Source: UBA6168 sp041163745
GTDB lineage: Bacteria; Bacteroidota; Bacteroidia; Chitinophagales; Saprospiraceae
Direction: 5' to 3'
Assembly (NCBI GenBank): GCA_041163745.1
Contig: JBEAQU010000104.1
Coordinates: 15,772 to 79,771 of the forward strand
Length of the DNA: 64,000 nucleotides
Shown: positions 28,108 through 36,771 of the stretch, piece after piece
How positions within the stretch are numbered: position 1 is the first letter of the stretch
Layout of the letters: each line of letters begins with the position of its first letter
Made by a program: the position numbers and the translations under genes
Notes under the pieces: model-generated
The model's database searches: none
Told to the model about the DNA's origin: nothing
The model's input: only the letters and a program-made list of their open reading frames with translations

Positions 28108-28761
28108 TCAGGAACCCTGCCTTTTCCCTTTGAGATATTGGCTGACGGCCGTGGTGACCACCGGGATGATGGTGACGATGATGAGCGCCAGGACGATGAA
28201 GGACAAGTTCTGTTCCACCCATGGTATGGTGCCGAAGAAATACCCTGCCATCGTGAAAATGATGACCCAGGAGATGCCGCCGTACAGCGTGTAGGCGATG
28301 AAACGGGCGCGGGTCATGTTGGAAATTCCTGCCACAAAAGGCACGAAAGTTCGGAATATTGGAAGGAATCTGGAAAGTATGACCGCTTTCTGGCCATGTT
28401 TTTCGAAAAATTCATGGGTTTGGTCGAGGTATTTGGGATTGACATATTTAAGTTTACGACCTTCCAGCAATTTGGCACTGAGGTATCGCCCGATGTGATA
28501 GTTGACAATGTTCCCGCTGATGGCCGCCACCACCATGATGACAATGGCGGTCGTGACATCGAATTTGCCCGCCGTGGTACTGGCGATCACACCGACGGTG
28601 AAGAGGAAGCCGTCTCCAGGTAGGAAGGGTGTCACAACGAAACCTGTCTCCGCGAAAATGACGAAGAATAGGAAAACATAAATCCAGGGGCCGTAATTGT
28701 CAACGATCACCTTGAGGTACTCGTTGGTGTGCAGGATGAAATCGATGGCTAGGTCGAGCAT
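28108..28761 (-). CDS. DedA-family membrane protein
   Basis: The 217-residue protein has the DedA/VTT fold: an amphipathic N-terminus, the FAETGFVVTPFLPGDGFLF segment with re-entrant loop, the conserved KHGQKAVILSRFLPIFRTFVPFVAGISNM arginine block (read here in pieces), and several membrane helices. DedA proteins are inner-membrane transporters or scramblases linked to undecaprenyl-phosphate or phosphatidylethanolamine flipping and envelope homeostasis. Start 28761 (MLDLAIDFIL) is the standard N-terminus; in-frame codons continue to 28956 without homology and would cross the predicted promoter. Its 3' end faces the dehydrogenase gene, 10 bp away. Confidence 0.92.
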   Translation of the reverse strand: MLDLAIDFILHTNEYLKVIVDNYGPWIYVFLFFVIFAETGFVVTPFLPGDGFLFTVGVIASTTAGKFDVTTAIVIMVVAAISGNIVNYHIGRYLSAKLLEGRKLKYVNPKYLDQTHEFFEKHGQKAVILSRFLPIFRTFVPFVAGISNMTRARFIAYTLYGGISWVIIFTMAGYFFGTIPWVEQNLSFIVLALIIVTIIPVVTTAVSQYLKGKRQGS

Positions 28762-28894
28762 GCAGGTTACAGGTTTATTATGCGTTCGTCGGGGGCACGA
28801 TGCCAGGCTGCAAGGGTCGGTATTCCAAGTCTGTAAAATTCGATGTAGGAAAATCCTGCCAACCTGTGGGAATAAGGTTTCGAAATGCTTGTCG

Positions 28895-28923
28895 CAAAGG
28901 TAGCAAATCGGTGGTATTTCCAA
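28895..28923 (-). promoter_or_regulatory. Promoter of the dedA gene (TTG-N18-TACCTTTG)
   Basis: On the minus strand, TTG (28921-28923) precedes TACCTTTG (28895-28902) with an 18-base spacer, matching the Bacteroidota housekeeping promoter consensus TTG-N17-23-TAnnTTTG. It lies about 134 nt before the dedA start. Confidence 0.6.
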
Positions 28924-28956
28924 CCTGTCCGGCGAAACGGAACCTGTAAAACACAA

Positions 28957-28988
28957 AAGGGCCCGGCTGATTTTATAGCCGGACCCTT
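28957..28988 (-). terminator. Terminator of the small lipoprotein gene
   Basis: AAGGGCCCGGCT and AGCCGGACCCTT pair over 12 bp with one wobble and an 8-base loop; on the minus strand the hairpin is followed by TTTTGTGTTTT. It lies 22 bp after the stop of the 68-residue lipoprotein. Confidence 0.8.
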
Positions 28989-29010
28989 CTGGTCATGCAT
29001 TGTCTCCTGA

Positions 29011-29217
29011 TTATTCGGCAGGTGCTGCAGTCGTGTCAGCAGCGGGCATTTCTTCTGCAGGAGTTTCCTCCACGGTAGTTTCTTCCGTGGCGGGCGCTTC
29101 CATCGTCTGTTCCTCCGTGGTCGTTTCTTCTGCCGGAGCTGCACTGTCTCCACAGGCAGTGAACAAAAAGGATACAAAAAACATGGCGATTACTGCGAGG
29201 CTGAGTACTTTTTTCAT
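29011..29217 (-). CDS. Small acidic lipoprotein
   Basis: The 68-residue product begins with a clear lipoprotein signal (MKKVLSLAVIAMFFVSFLFTAC, lipobox FTAC with the following Gly). After cleavage, ~45 residues remain, made almost only of Ala, Glu, Thr and Pro (AEETTTEEQTMEAPATEE and similar). It has no recognisable domain. The acidic, disordered tail suggests a spacer or surface peptide anchored in a membrane. Strong signal sequence, own terminator and an AT-rich upstream region argue that it is a real, separately expressed gene. Confidence 0.8.
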   Translation of the reverse strand: MKKVLSLAVIAMFFVSFLFTACGDSAAPAEETTTEEQTMEAPATEETTVEETPAEEMPAADTTAAPAE

Positions 29218-29515
29218 GATTGAAAAAGAATTATAATTAAAATTATGGAATGATTTGAATCGAACGAATTTGAATTATTTGGTCAGCCATTTTTTTTCAT
29301 CTGCTGCAGCCGGAATCACCAACGCTAATTTCCACTACGCAACGGCTCCGCTGGGCATGTTGCGAACGCATCTCCCTGACTTTGTGTCAAAAAAGCGTGC
29401 AACGCTCAACAGCTATTGACTTTAACTGTTTTTTGGATTGGAATGTTCAGTGAATTTAACAAAATTTTAGGAAAATTTCAGAAACCTGTTGGATTGTCGT
29501 GCGTCAATGCCGCAT
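29218..29515. other. AT-rich intergenic region between the PolX-like and lipoprotein genes
   Basis: The stretch is clearly richer in A and T than its neighbours, especially at 29220-29300 and 29410-29490. It holds a weak minus-strand hairpin (AGCGT/ACGCT, 29394-29406) followed by TTTTTT, a possible terminator for the PolX-like gene. The promoter of the lipoprotein gene must lie here, but no exact TAnnTTTG was found. Confidence 0.4.
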
Positions 29516-31177
29516 TCAGGTTCTCCATGTCGGTGATTTACGCGCGAAAGCCAGGAAATTACTGGCCGGGTAACAAGTGAGGCAATGGTCTGCCGGCAGT
29601 CCTCCCTTCCGGGCGGCCAAGACCCCGTAGCGAATGTCCCGGATTCCGGCCCGACTGTGCGCGTCGGGATTGACCGAGACCACGACACCCATCTCCATGG
29701 CTTTTTCCAGCCAGCGCCAGTCCAGGTCCAGCCGGTTTGGGTTGGCGTTGAGTTCAATCGCAACCTGGTTGGCGGCGCAGGCGGCCAGAATCCGTTCATG
29801 GTCGATCGGATATCCTTCCCTGTTCAACAGCAGGCGCCCGGTGGGATGACCCAAGATGGTGGTGCAAGGGTGTTCGATGGCTTTCACCAGGCGTGCCGTT
29901 GCCTTATCCCGGTCCATCCGGAGGTGGGAATGCACAGAGGCAACGATGAATTGAAACTGCTGCAGGATTTCGTCGGGATAATCCAAGGAACCGTCGTAGA
30001 GAATGTCGCTTTCAATTCCCTTCAATATTTGAACGGAAGCATCGGATGACATTAGCCGGTCGATTTCCTCCCATTGTTGGAATAGGCGTTCGATTGGCAG
30101 ACCATTCGCATAGAAGGCTGCCCGGGAATGATCGGTGACCCCCAAATAATGATATCCTGCGGCGGCCGCTGCCGCCGCCATGTCCGCCAAGGTGTCCGCA
30201 CCGTCCGAATAGGTGGTGTGCGCATGGATGACACCCTGCATATCACCTTCCGCCACCAACACCGGATCCGGCCGTTCGAGCGGGCGGGCGGTTTCCCTTC
30301 GTTCCGGCGGAACGGGCGTACATGCGCAACGAAGGAAAATGTCGGCTTCTTCCCGTGCAGGGTAGCCGAACGCATCGGGGTAGCGACGGCGGAAGCTGTC
30401 CAGAAACGGTTCGCTACCGGTGCATCGGAATTGGAATCCGCCGAAATCCTCCGATGAACAGACCGTCAGCCTTACTGGGAAATTATTGTCGTAGGTTGCT
30501 TCGAAGCTGTGCGGACCAAGCCGCCGAATGGATTCCAGCAAGGAACATTCCGACAGGTCGGGTTCTTTCTCGGACGCAAGGAGAATGTCGATGGATTCGA
30601 CAATCTCACAGCCACGGCGTATCGCCCCTGTCCATTCCACCCGGGCGGTCGGATAACGAACGGAAAGTTCCTGCACCAGGACCGTTGCGGCGGCCATGGC
30701 ATCCGGTAACAGCAGCTTGCCGCGGGAACGCTGGTAATACCGGATCTTCTCCTGCCATTCCCGTTGTGTCTTCTCCCCGAATCCTTTCAAGCAAAGCAAA
30801 CGGTTCTCATGACAGGCATACAACAGGTCCCCTAGTGTTTCTATACCGAGCTCCTCCCAAACGGCCTTTATTTTCCGGGGACCCAGACCGGGAATTTCCA
30901 ACATTTCGGATACGCCTGCCGGCGTCCGCGACCGTAACCGCTCCAGCAGGTCCATGGTACCCGTCCGCCTGATCTCCATTATCTTCTCGGAAATGGCTTT
31001 TCCTATCCCTTTGATGGACGACAATGCTTCGGCGTCCAACTGTGCGATGGGCAACGGACTGTTCCGCAGGGTCAGATAAGCTTGCTGATAGGATTTGATT
31101 TTGAAAGGGTTTTCCCCGTGCAGCTCCATGAGGTCAGCCAACAGTCGAAACTGCCTGGCAATGTCTTTGTTCGTCAT
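29516..31177 (-). CDS. PolX-like protein: HhH and degenerate polymerase domain with PHP phosphoesterase
   Basis: The 553-residue product follows bacterial family X polymerases in layout: an N-terminal 8-kDa-like HhH domain (FKIKSYQQAYLTLRN, SSIKGIGKAISEKIMEI), a second HhH (LEIPGLGPRKIKAVWEELGI), a palm-like region (TGAIRRGCEIVESIDILLAS) and a C-terminal PHP domain. PHP metal ligands look intact: HAHTTYSDG, GVTDHSRAAF, GIESDILYDG, ASVHSHLRM, LGHPTGRL and NPDAHSRAG. In the palm, however, the first Asp of the DxD motif is Ser (ESID) and the third catalytic Asp is Arg (PVRLTV where active enzymes have VDLR). It is probably an exonuclease or phosphoesterase without polymerase activity. Confidence 0.85.
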   Translation of the reverse strand: MTNKDIARQFRLLADLMELHGENPFKIKSYQQAYLTLRNSPLPIAQLDAEALSSIKGIGKAISEKIMEIRRTGTMDLLERLRSRTPAGVSEMLEIPGLGPRKIKAVWEELGIETLGDLLYACHENRLLCLKGFGEKTQREWQEKIRYYQRSRGKLLLPDAMAAATVLVQELSVRYPTARVEWTGAIRRGCEIVESIDILLASEKEPDLSECSLLESIRRLGPHSFEATYDNNFPVRLTVCSSEDFGGFQFRCTGSEPFLDSFRRRYPDAFGYPAREEADIFLRCACTPVPPERRETARPLERPDPVLVAEGDMQGVIHAHTTYSDGADTLADMAAAAAAAGYHYLGVTDHSRAAFYANGLPIERLFQQWEEIDRLMSSDASVQILKGIESDILYDGSLDYPDEILQQFQFIVASVHSHLRMDRDKATARLVKAIEHPCTTILGHPTGRLLLNREGYPIDHERILAACAANQVAIELNANPNRLDLDWRWLEKAMEMGVVVSVNPDAHSRAGIRDIRYGVLAARKGGLPADHCLTCYPASNFLAFARKSPTWRT

Positions 31178-31234
31178 GTTGTCCTGATTTGAGAAGAGTC
31201 CGCAAACCTTGGCGATGCAGACAGTTGTTCCTTT

Positions 31235-32443
31235 TCATTCGGTTCCTTCCACATAGCCTTCCAGATATGCGAAGGCGGGGGTCAATTGACCGGCTTTTAC
31301 AATGGTGGCCCCGTTCAGTGCCGGATTGCCGCCCAGCCGCTCCAATTCCGGCAGCACGTGCTCCATCAATTGTCTGCCAAAAGCTTCGGAAGCATCCCTC
31401 GGCACCTCGCTGGGAAGGTTGTCTATTGCCATGACGTCCACACCCTCCGGTCGGAACGGCTCACATTCCTTTCCAGTCCGTGGGTCGTACCCGTAGACCG
31501 GCGCGTCAATCGTGCTCGGTCGGATGGTACATGGGATGGAGGCGTCCGGTGCAATGTCACATGTTATGTCGCCGACAACCTGGATTCGAAAGTCGTCGGC
31601 CATCATGTCTTCCGCTGTGAAAAGAACCGGTGCCCGCTTGTCCCAAAAGATCCCTTGGATGAAAATATCCGCCGCTTTGCAGAACGGTAGGAAATCCGCC
31701 CGATGTCCGGAAGGGTCGCGATGATAGGCAGCCCGTTCGAAAGGCCTGCCGTCATTGCGCCGGATATAGTCGGAACTCGACAGCTGGCAAAAAACAGGAC
31801 CCGATGCCGCTTCGTCGAGGAAAACCGATGCCGGCAACCGGCGGAACCCGAGGTCCGACAGACAAGCCGCCGCTCCGTTCGCAACACGTCCGGTCCCGGT
31901 CAGCACTATCTTGACCGGCGGAAAACCGGTCTTTCCGGACACCTCCAGCGCCGCTGCAAAGCTGCGGAACGTCTTTAGCCTGGCCAGCCGGAACAGTCTG
32001 GTCCGCTCCCCATAGGCCCAGATTGCGTTGTAGGCCCCGACCAATCCGGCGAAATGACCGAAGGCGATCAGCCGGCTGCCCGTGGCGTCCCTGATGACCT
32101 CATAGTCGACGAGGGTGATTCCTTGTTGAATCACAGCCCGCAGCAAGGCACGGTTGTACGGCTGGCGTTTGATGGTATGGGAAAAAAAGAGGTAGGTCTT
32201 GCCCTCCAACAAGGCATCAACCGGCACTTCCTTGACCCCCAGCAGGATATCGCAATCCGACAGGTCTTCTTGCAAAGGTATTCCGGCGGCCTTGTATTCC
32301 GCGTCCGGGAAGCACCTTACCGGGGACGGCTGCACCACCAGCTCGTGTCCGAGTCGAAGGCACACCTCCCGACATTGTCCGGGCGTGAGGGGAACCCGCG
32401 CATCCGGCGGCACCTTTCCCTCCCTGATGAGTCCGATTTTCAT
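31235..32443 (-). CDS. Alanine dehydrogenase/PNT-family NAD(P)-dependent dehydrogenase (saccharopine dehydrogenase-like)
   Basis: The 402-residue protein has the N-terminal domain of the alanine dehydrogenase/transhydrogenase superfamily (MKIGLIREGKVPPDARVPLT, with the Arg-Val-Pro-Leu-Thr motif), a HFAGLVGAYNAIWAYGER segment, and a Rossmann motif VKIVLTGTGRVANGAAACL. The C-terminal half has DITCDIAPDASIPCT and GVDVMAIDNLPSEVP, as in lysine-forming saccharopine dehydrogenase (LYS1)-like proteins. I therefore expect oxidation or reduction of an amino acid or its adduct, substrate undetermined. It lies 57 bp upstream of the PolX-like gene on the same strand and may be co-transcribed. Confidence 0.8.
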   Translation of the reverse strand: MKIGLIREGKVPPDARVPLTPGQCREVCLRLGHELVVQPSPVRCFPDAEYKAAGIPLQEDLSDCDILLGVKEVPVDALLEGKTYLFFSHTIKRQPYNRALLRAVIQQGITLVDYEVIRDATGSRLIAFGHFAGLVGAYNAIWAYGERTRLFRLARLKTFRSFAAALEVSGKTGFPPVKIVLTGTGRVANGAAACLSDLGFRRLPASVFLDEAASGPVFCQLSSSDYIRRNDGRPFERAAYHRDPSGHRADFLPFCKAADIFIQGIFWDKRAPVLFTAEDMMADDFRIQVVGDITCDIAPDASIPCTIRPSTIDAPVYGYDPRTGKECEPFRPEGVDVMAIDNLPSEVPRDASEAFGRQLMEHVLPELERLGGNPALNGATIVKAGQLTPAFAYLEGYVEGTE

Positions 32444-33503
32444 TCGACTTTTATTTGGTCGGTCTTTGCAAAATTAGCAAGCCCTTTCATGCGATGACAA
32501 GGTGTAGACACAAGGATTGATACTTTATTCGGAAACGACCGGCCCTGTGTCTCAAAAAACACCGCGATGATGGCTGAACCATAGCATTGTACCAATTTCC
32601 CATCATTTTGTTACCCGGCCCGGCAACCTCTCGACCTGCCGTGCCGCATCGTCCTTGACCCCACTTCCATTGGCCAGCATCGGCTCCGCCTAACCGAACA
32701 GAAATTATGGCCATGCTTATTTTACTGTATTAAAGCAAAAAAAGCATGACAAGAATAAATATACTTCCACTGCAAGGTAAAAAACGCACAAGTGTTTGAT
32801 TGAAAAGCACAAGTGCGTATTTTTGTGAACAAGGATCCTCCTTACAGCCGACCACATCGGCCGCTTGACAAAGGCTTTCCACCTGGCGAATCCTCCCTAA
32901 ATTGAACGTCCTGGAAGCCCACTCCCGCCGCGGAACTACCACTTCCGCCGCTGAAAACAAACCACGAACAAATCCTTACTGTACCCTCCTCTCTCGCAGA
33001 CGTCCCTGCCGCAGGGACCGATCCGTCGGATACCAACGCCGGCGTCAACATCTATTGACTGGAAAATTAGGTAACAATGGTGACTATTTGCATTTTGGTC
33101 GTGGTGGGTGCCTTGCTGATGACCGTACAGGCACGTCCTTCCCAGCCGTCCGCCCGTAAAAGCAAACCCTGACACAACCCCCGGCACCATCACCGCACCG
33201 TTCAGCTTCGGTGGAGGTTTTCGGGTTGCTTTCCGAGCCTTACAAACGGGCATGTGCAAGAAAGGTAACACTTACCCTCGGGGAACGTCACAATTGTGCA
33301 ATGAATCAGCGGAACGTTTTCAAATTTCCATCCGAACTCGACCAAATATGAATGCCGTGTGAACTTTTTGACCAGCTGAAGGGTTTTGGTTCTCGTATGG
33401 CTAGGCTTTATCTGTCACCATGACGTAGTTACGCCAGATGACAATCCTTGTCTAATCCGGTGTGAAAGTCACGGAAAAAGGAAGGTTTCATCCATACCCA
33501 ACA
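32444..33503. other. Long mostly non-coding region before ssrA
   Basis: About 1.06 kb separates the dehydrogenase gene from the tmRNA gene. Frames of 70-110 codons exist but none has a recognisable protein pattern. Visible structures are a direct repeat CACAAGTG at 32787-32794 and 32809-32816 flanked by partially complementary GCAC/GTGC arms and a T-run (32780-32826, terminator-like), a 7-bp hairpin GTCCCTG/CAGGGAC (33002-33018), the palindrome ACGCCGGCGT (33036-33045), and a 31-codon membrane-peptide-like ORF (33077-33172). Confidence 0.5.
33077..33172 (+). CDS. Possible 31-residue membrane peptide
   Basis: ATG 33077 opens a short frame ending in TGA at 33170-33172. The peptide has a hydrophobic core (ICILVVVGALLMTV) followed by a polar, basic tail (ARPSQPSARKSKP), which resembles a single-pass small membrane protein or a signal peptide remnant. 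There is a weak AGG 6 bases before the start. Nothing beyond hydrophobicity supports it, so it may be chance. Confidence 0.25.
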   Translation: MVTICILVVVGALLMTVQARPSQPSARKSKP

Positions 33504-33878
33504 GGGGGCGAATTGGAATCGACAGGTTAGAACAGCCGGTAAGTAAGCATGCCGGAGCAAGGATGTTCACTCCGTAAAAAATGGCATTCGACAATAATTG
33601 GCAATACTAAGTATGCCATGGCTGCCTAATACAGTGTATTAGAAAGCCTTAGTGCCGCTCGTTTGATGTCCGCTACACAACGTGTCGCATTCAACCACCT
33701 TGCGGAATAGCTTTTGGGTCTTCTCCGGCCCCAGGGGCGAACTTCACGGAGATAAGCCGCGGCATGGGATCGGCCTTTGTCCTGAACCGCGGACGAAAAG
33801 CCAAACAAAGGCCTAAGCATGTAGAAAGCTTATGGGCGCTTTCGCTGGACCCGGGTTCAAGTCCCGGCGCCTCCACCA
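33504..33878 (+). ncRNA. ssrA: Transfer-messenger RNA (tmRNA)
   Basis: The 375-nt RNA rescues stalled ribosomes. The 5' end GGGGGCG (33504-33510) pairs with CGCCTCC (33868-33874) to form the acceptor stem, with one G-U pair, and ACCA is encoded at 33875-33878. Just inside lies the conserved GGAATCGACAGG. The 3' part has a T arm (CCGGG-TTCAAGT-CCCGG). The tag reading frame is at 33600-33629: GGC AAT ACT AAG TAT GCC ATG GCT GCC TAA, giving the proteolysis tag GNTKYAMAA, whose YAMAA end is typical. SmpB, its partner, is not in the window. Confidence 0.95.
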
Positions 33879-33879
33879 C

Positions 33880-33915
33880 AAAAGCCTCCTGTCATTGAGA
33901 CATGGAGGCTTTTTC
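33880..33915 (+). terminator. Terminator of ssrA
   Basis: AAAAGCCTCC and GGAGGCTTTT form a strong stem, extended by TGTC/GACA, and the downstream arm merges into TTTTT. It begins immediately after the encoded CCA end. Confidence 0.88.
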
Positions 33916-33976
33916 CTTTCAATCGACAGTCCTCCGGGAATCAGCCCGTCCCGACCATCCGGACGCAAGGGATTGT

Positions 33977-33984
33977 TATATTTG
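33977..33984 (+). promoter_or_regulatory. -7 element (TATATTTG) for the amidinotransferase gene
   Basis: Exact TAnnTTTG match 42 bases before the ATG at 34027 and after the ssrA terminator. A matching -33 TTG is not evident. Confidence 0.5.
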
Positions 33985-34026
33985 CAGCGAGACCCATTCC
34001 TGCTTTCATCTTTACAAAACCGGCCC

Positions 34027-34977
34027 ATGCCTCGAAAAAAGGAAGAACAAACCGCTTCTAAGGTCCTCATGGTGAGGCCTGCTCATTTCGGATTCAACGA
34101 GGAGACAGCAGACAGCAATGCTTTTCAACGAAAACCGGGAGAAACGGATCTGGAGACGGTACGAACCAATGCCGTCTCCGAGTTCGACAGCATGGTGGAA
34201 GTCCTACGGACGCATGGCATCGAGGTATTGGTCATGGAGGACACCCCCTGGCCCGTGAAACCGGATGCGGTGTTCCCGAACAACTGGTTCAGTACCCACC
34301 GGGACGGCACCATCGTCACTTACCCCATGTTTTCCCCGTTGCGAAGGCTCGAACGACGGGAGGATATTCTCCAGCACCTGCAACATAAGTACCTGGTGAG
34401 CCGGAAAATCCGATTGGAGGAGTACGAATCCTCCGACCAGTTTCTGGAAGGAACTGGAAGCATGGTATTTGACCGGTCTAACCGAAAGGTTTATGCCTGC
34501 CGGAGTGTCCGGACCTCGGAATACCTGCTGGATCGTTTCTGCCATTTGATGGGGTACGAACCTATGCTTTTCCATGCGGTCGACAACCAGGGAACCCCCG
34601 TCTACCACACCAACGTCATGCTGTCCGTTGCGGACACTTTCTCCATCATCTGTCTGGACATGATTCCCGACCAAAAGGAACGGCACCTCCTTTGCGAGTC
34701 CTTGTCACAGACTGGCAAACAAATTCTTGAAATCACCGCCGACCAGGTCCGGTCCTTCGCCGGGAACATGCTGCAGCTCCGCGATGCGCAAGGGAAGACC
34801 TTTCTGGTGATGTCCGCCACAGCCCACCGGTCCCTATCCCCCCGGCAATTGTCGGAAATCCGTCGGCACACGGAGATACTGCCCATTTCCATACCCACGA
34901 TAGAGACTTACGGAGGGGGTAGTGTACGCTGTATGTTGGCGGAGGTCTGCCTGCCGGCCCTCGGTAGGGGAGACTGA
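34027..34977 (+). CDS. ctlX: CtlX-type citrulline hydrolase / amidinotransferase-family protein
   Basis: The 316-residue protein belongs to the arginine deiminase/amidinotransferase superfamily with a pentein fold. Catalytic positions can be read: Asp and Asn in PDAVFPNNWFSTH, Glu in LEGTGSMVFD, His in YHTNVMLSV, and the nucleophilic Cys near the C-terminus in GGGSVRCMLAEVCLP. This arrangement and length match the citrulline utilisation hydrolase CtlX group, which acts on ureido or guanidino compounds; exact substrate is inferred. The ATG 34027 is chosen because upstream in-frame codons run into the tmRNA. The gene has its own promoter box and appears monocistronic. Confidence 0.87.
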   Translation: MPRKKEEQTASKVLMVRPAHFGFNEETADSNAFQRKPGETDLETVRTNAVSEFDSMVEVLRTHGIEVLVMEDTPWPVKPDAVFPNNWFSTHRDGTIVTYPMFSPLRRLERREDILQHLQHKYLVSRKIRLEEYESSDQFLEGTGSMVFDRSNRKVYACRSVRTSEYLLDRFCHLMGYEPMLFHAVDNQGTPVYHTNVMLSVADTFSIICLDMIPDQKERHLLCESLSQTGKQILEITADQVRSFAGNMLQLRDAQGKTFLVMSATAHRSLSPRQLSEIRRHTEILPISIPTIETYGGGSVRCMLAEVCLPALGRGD

Positions 34978-35226
34978 GCCTGCCCGGTTCGCTCGATTCG
35001 GGAAGCATCCGCCGGCATGACCTAGCCGGATCGGGACAGGCAGGAACAGCCTGCGCGCACACGACCCACGTTTTGGCCGGCATGCCGCCGACGTCTTAGC
35101 AAATACCCCTTTTAACGTTACAGTTGACCGAACACCTCTTTGCCGGGCAACGAACACATCCTGGAATTCCAAACACCCTACCGGCGGAAATAATCCGCCG
35201 ACGAACCACCGTCAATAACATCGCCC

Positions 35227-36771
35227 ATGTTCCGTTTCTTTACCCTGCTCGTTTCATTGCTGTGCTTGTGCGCCCCGGATCTCAACGCCCAGAAACATGG
35301 CTTCCGCGGCGTATGGGTGGCCACTGTCGCAAATATTGACTTCCCTTCCCGACCAGGACTGGACACCACCGCTTTCCGGGAGGAATGGCTGTCCATGCTG
35401 GCGCTTTACCGGTCCGTCGGTCTGAACGCCGTGTTCGTACAGGTCCGACCCGCCGGGGATGCCTTCTACCGGTCCCGGATCGCGCCTTGGTCCCAATTTC
35501 TCAGTGGCACCCAAGGTCAGGCCCTGGCCCCCGGTTTCGATCCGCTGCCCTTCATGATCGAGACGGCCCATGCAAACCAACTGGAGTTCCACGCGTGGCT
35601 GAACCCTTACCGGGCGGCCATGGATTCGACCGGCCAGGGTCTGGATGAGAAACATCCATACAGGCAGCACCCGGATTGGTTCGTCAATTACGGCGGAAAG
35701 AAATACTTCGACCCGGGCATTCCGGCCGTCCGCAATTACATTGCAGAAGTCGTCCTCGAACTGGTGACCGACTACCAAGTGGACGGCATTCATTTCGACG
35801 ACTACTTCTACCCCTATCCGGTCGCCGGAGAGGAATTCCCGGACAAAGACTCTTTCGAACGCTACGGTTTCGGCTATTCGAGCAAAGCGGATTGGCGACG
35901 GGACAACACCGATCGGATGATTCGGCAGGTGGCACAGATCATCAAACGGGTGGACGCCGGCGTAAAGTTCGGAGTCAGCCCCTTCGGAGTTTGGCGCAAC
36001 ATATCGTTGGATCCGGTCAACGGTTCCGCCACCCGGGCGGGCGTCAACACCTACGACGATCTTTTTGCGGATGTACGCGGCTGGCTGGAAAAAGGCTGGA
36101 TTGACTATGTAGTCCCGCAGCTGTACTGGCACATGGGCTTTCCGGCCGCAGATTATGACACATTGGTGGACTGGTGGGAAAAGAACACCTTCCAACGGCA
36201 GCTTTATATCGGAATGGCTGCTTACAAGGTAGGCAACCATCCTGAGAAAGCCTGGGGAGACCCGGAGGAAATCCCTCGACAACTTGCCCGCAACCGGGCT
36301 GGCAGCCAGGTGGCAGGAGAGGTGTTCTTCAACAGCAGCTCCCTGCGGAAGAACCCCCTCGGTCTGACCGATTCCCTGCGACGACATTACGCTTTCCCCG
36401 CCCTTTGGCCTCCCATGCCTTATTTGGGCCTTCCGCTGCCCAAGCCGCCTTCATTGGGCAGACCCACCTTTCGTAAGGGAATCGTACGAATTCCTTGCAA
36501 AATGAAATACGGGACGGATTTCCCGCCGAACTACCTGCTCGTGTACCGTTTTGCAGACCGGGCACCGGGCGATGTCGAAGATCCAGGCAATCTCCTCATG
36601 ATCGTTCCGGTAAACGGCAGAAGAAAATATCTCATTGAGGATCCGGAGCCTGTTCCTGGTGACATATTCACTTATGCGGCCACCCTGACAAACAAGGCCT
36701 ACCTGGAATCGCCTGTCGGCCGACCCAGGCCTCTCAGGATTGGCAAATTTCTGCTCCGCAAGACACGGTGA
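35227..36771 (+). CDS. GHL10-family secreted glycoside hydrolase-like protein
   Basis: The 514-residue protein has a signal peptide (MFRFFTLLVSLLCLCAPDLNAQ) and a TIM-barrel of the GHL10/DUF187 family. Motifs include GFRGVWVATVANIDFPS, LNAVFVQVRPAGDAFY, LEFHAWLNPYRA, the acidic VDGIHFDDYFYPYP, FGVSPFGVWRN and DYVVPQLYWHMGF. The C-terminal ~110 residues form a beta-rich module. Family members are thought to hydrolyse cell-wall or capsule glycans; no activity can be assigned here. The protein is probably periplasmic or surface exposed; no T9SS sorting domain is seen. Confidence 0.9.
   Translation: MFRFFTLLVSLLCLCAPDLNAQKHGFRGVWVATVANIDFPSRPGLDTTAFREEWLSMLALYRSVGLNAVFVQVRPAGDAFYRSRIAPWSQFLSGTQGQALAPGFDPLPFMIETAHANQLEFHAWLNPYRAAMDSTGQGLDEKHPYRQHPDWFVNYGGKKYFDPGIPAVRNYIAEVVLELVTDYQVDGIHFDDYFYPYPVAGEEFPDKDSFERYGFGYSSKADWRRDNTDRMIRQVAQIIKRVDAGVKFGVSPFGVWRNISLDPVNGSATRAGVNTYDDLFADVRGWLEKGWIDYVVPQLYWHMGFPAADYDTLVDWWEKNTFQRQLYIGMAAYKVGNHPEKAWGDPEEIPRQLARNRAGSQVAGEVFFNSSSLRKNPLGLTDSLRRHYAFPALWPPMPYLGLPLPKPPSLGRPTFRKGIVRIPCKMKYGTDFPPNYLLVYRFADRAPGDVEDPGNLLMIVPVNGRRKYLIEDPEPVPGDIFTYAATLTNKAYLESPVGRPRPLRIGKFLLRKTR

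Noticed and set aside
32936..33271. Minus-strand frame of 111 codons in the gap before ssrA
   Set aside because: No homology pattern, and it covers GC-rich hairpins; likely a chance open frame.
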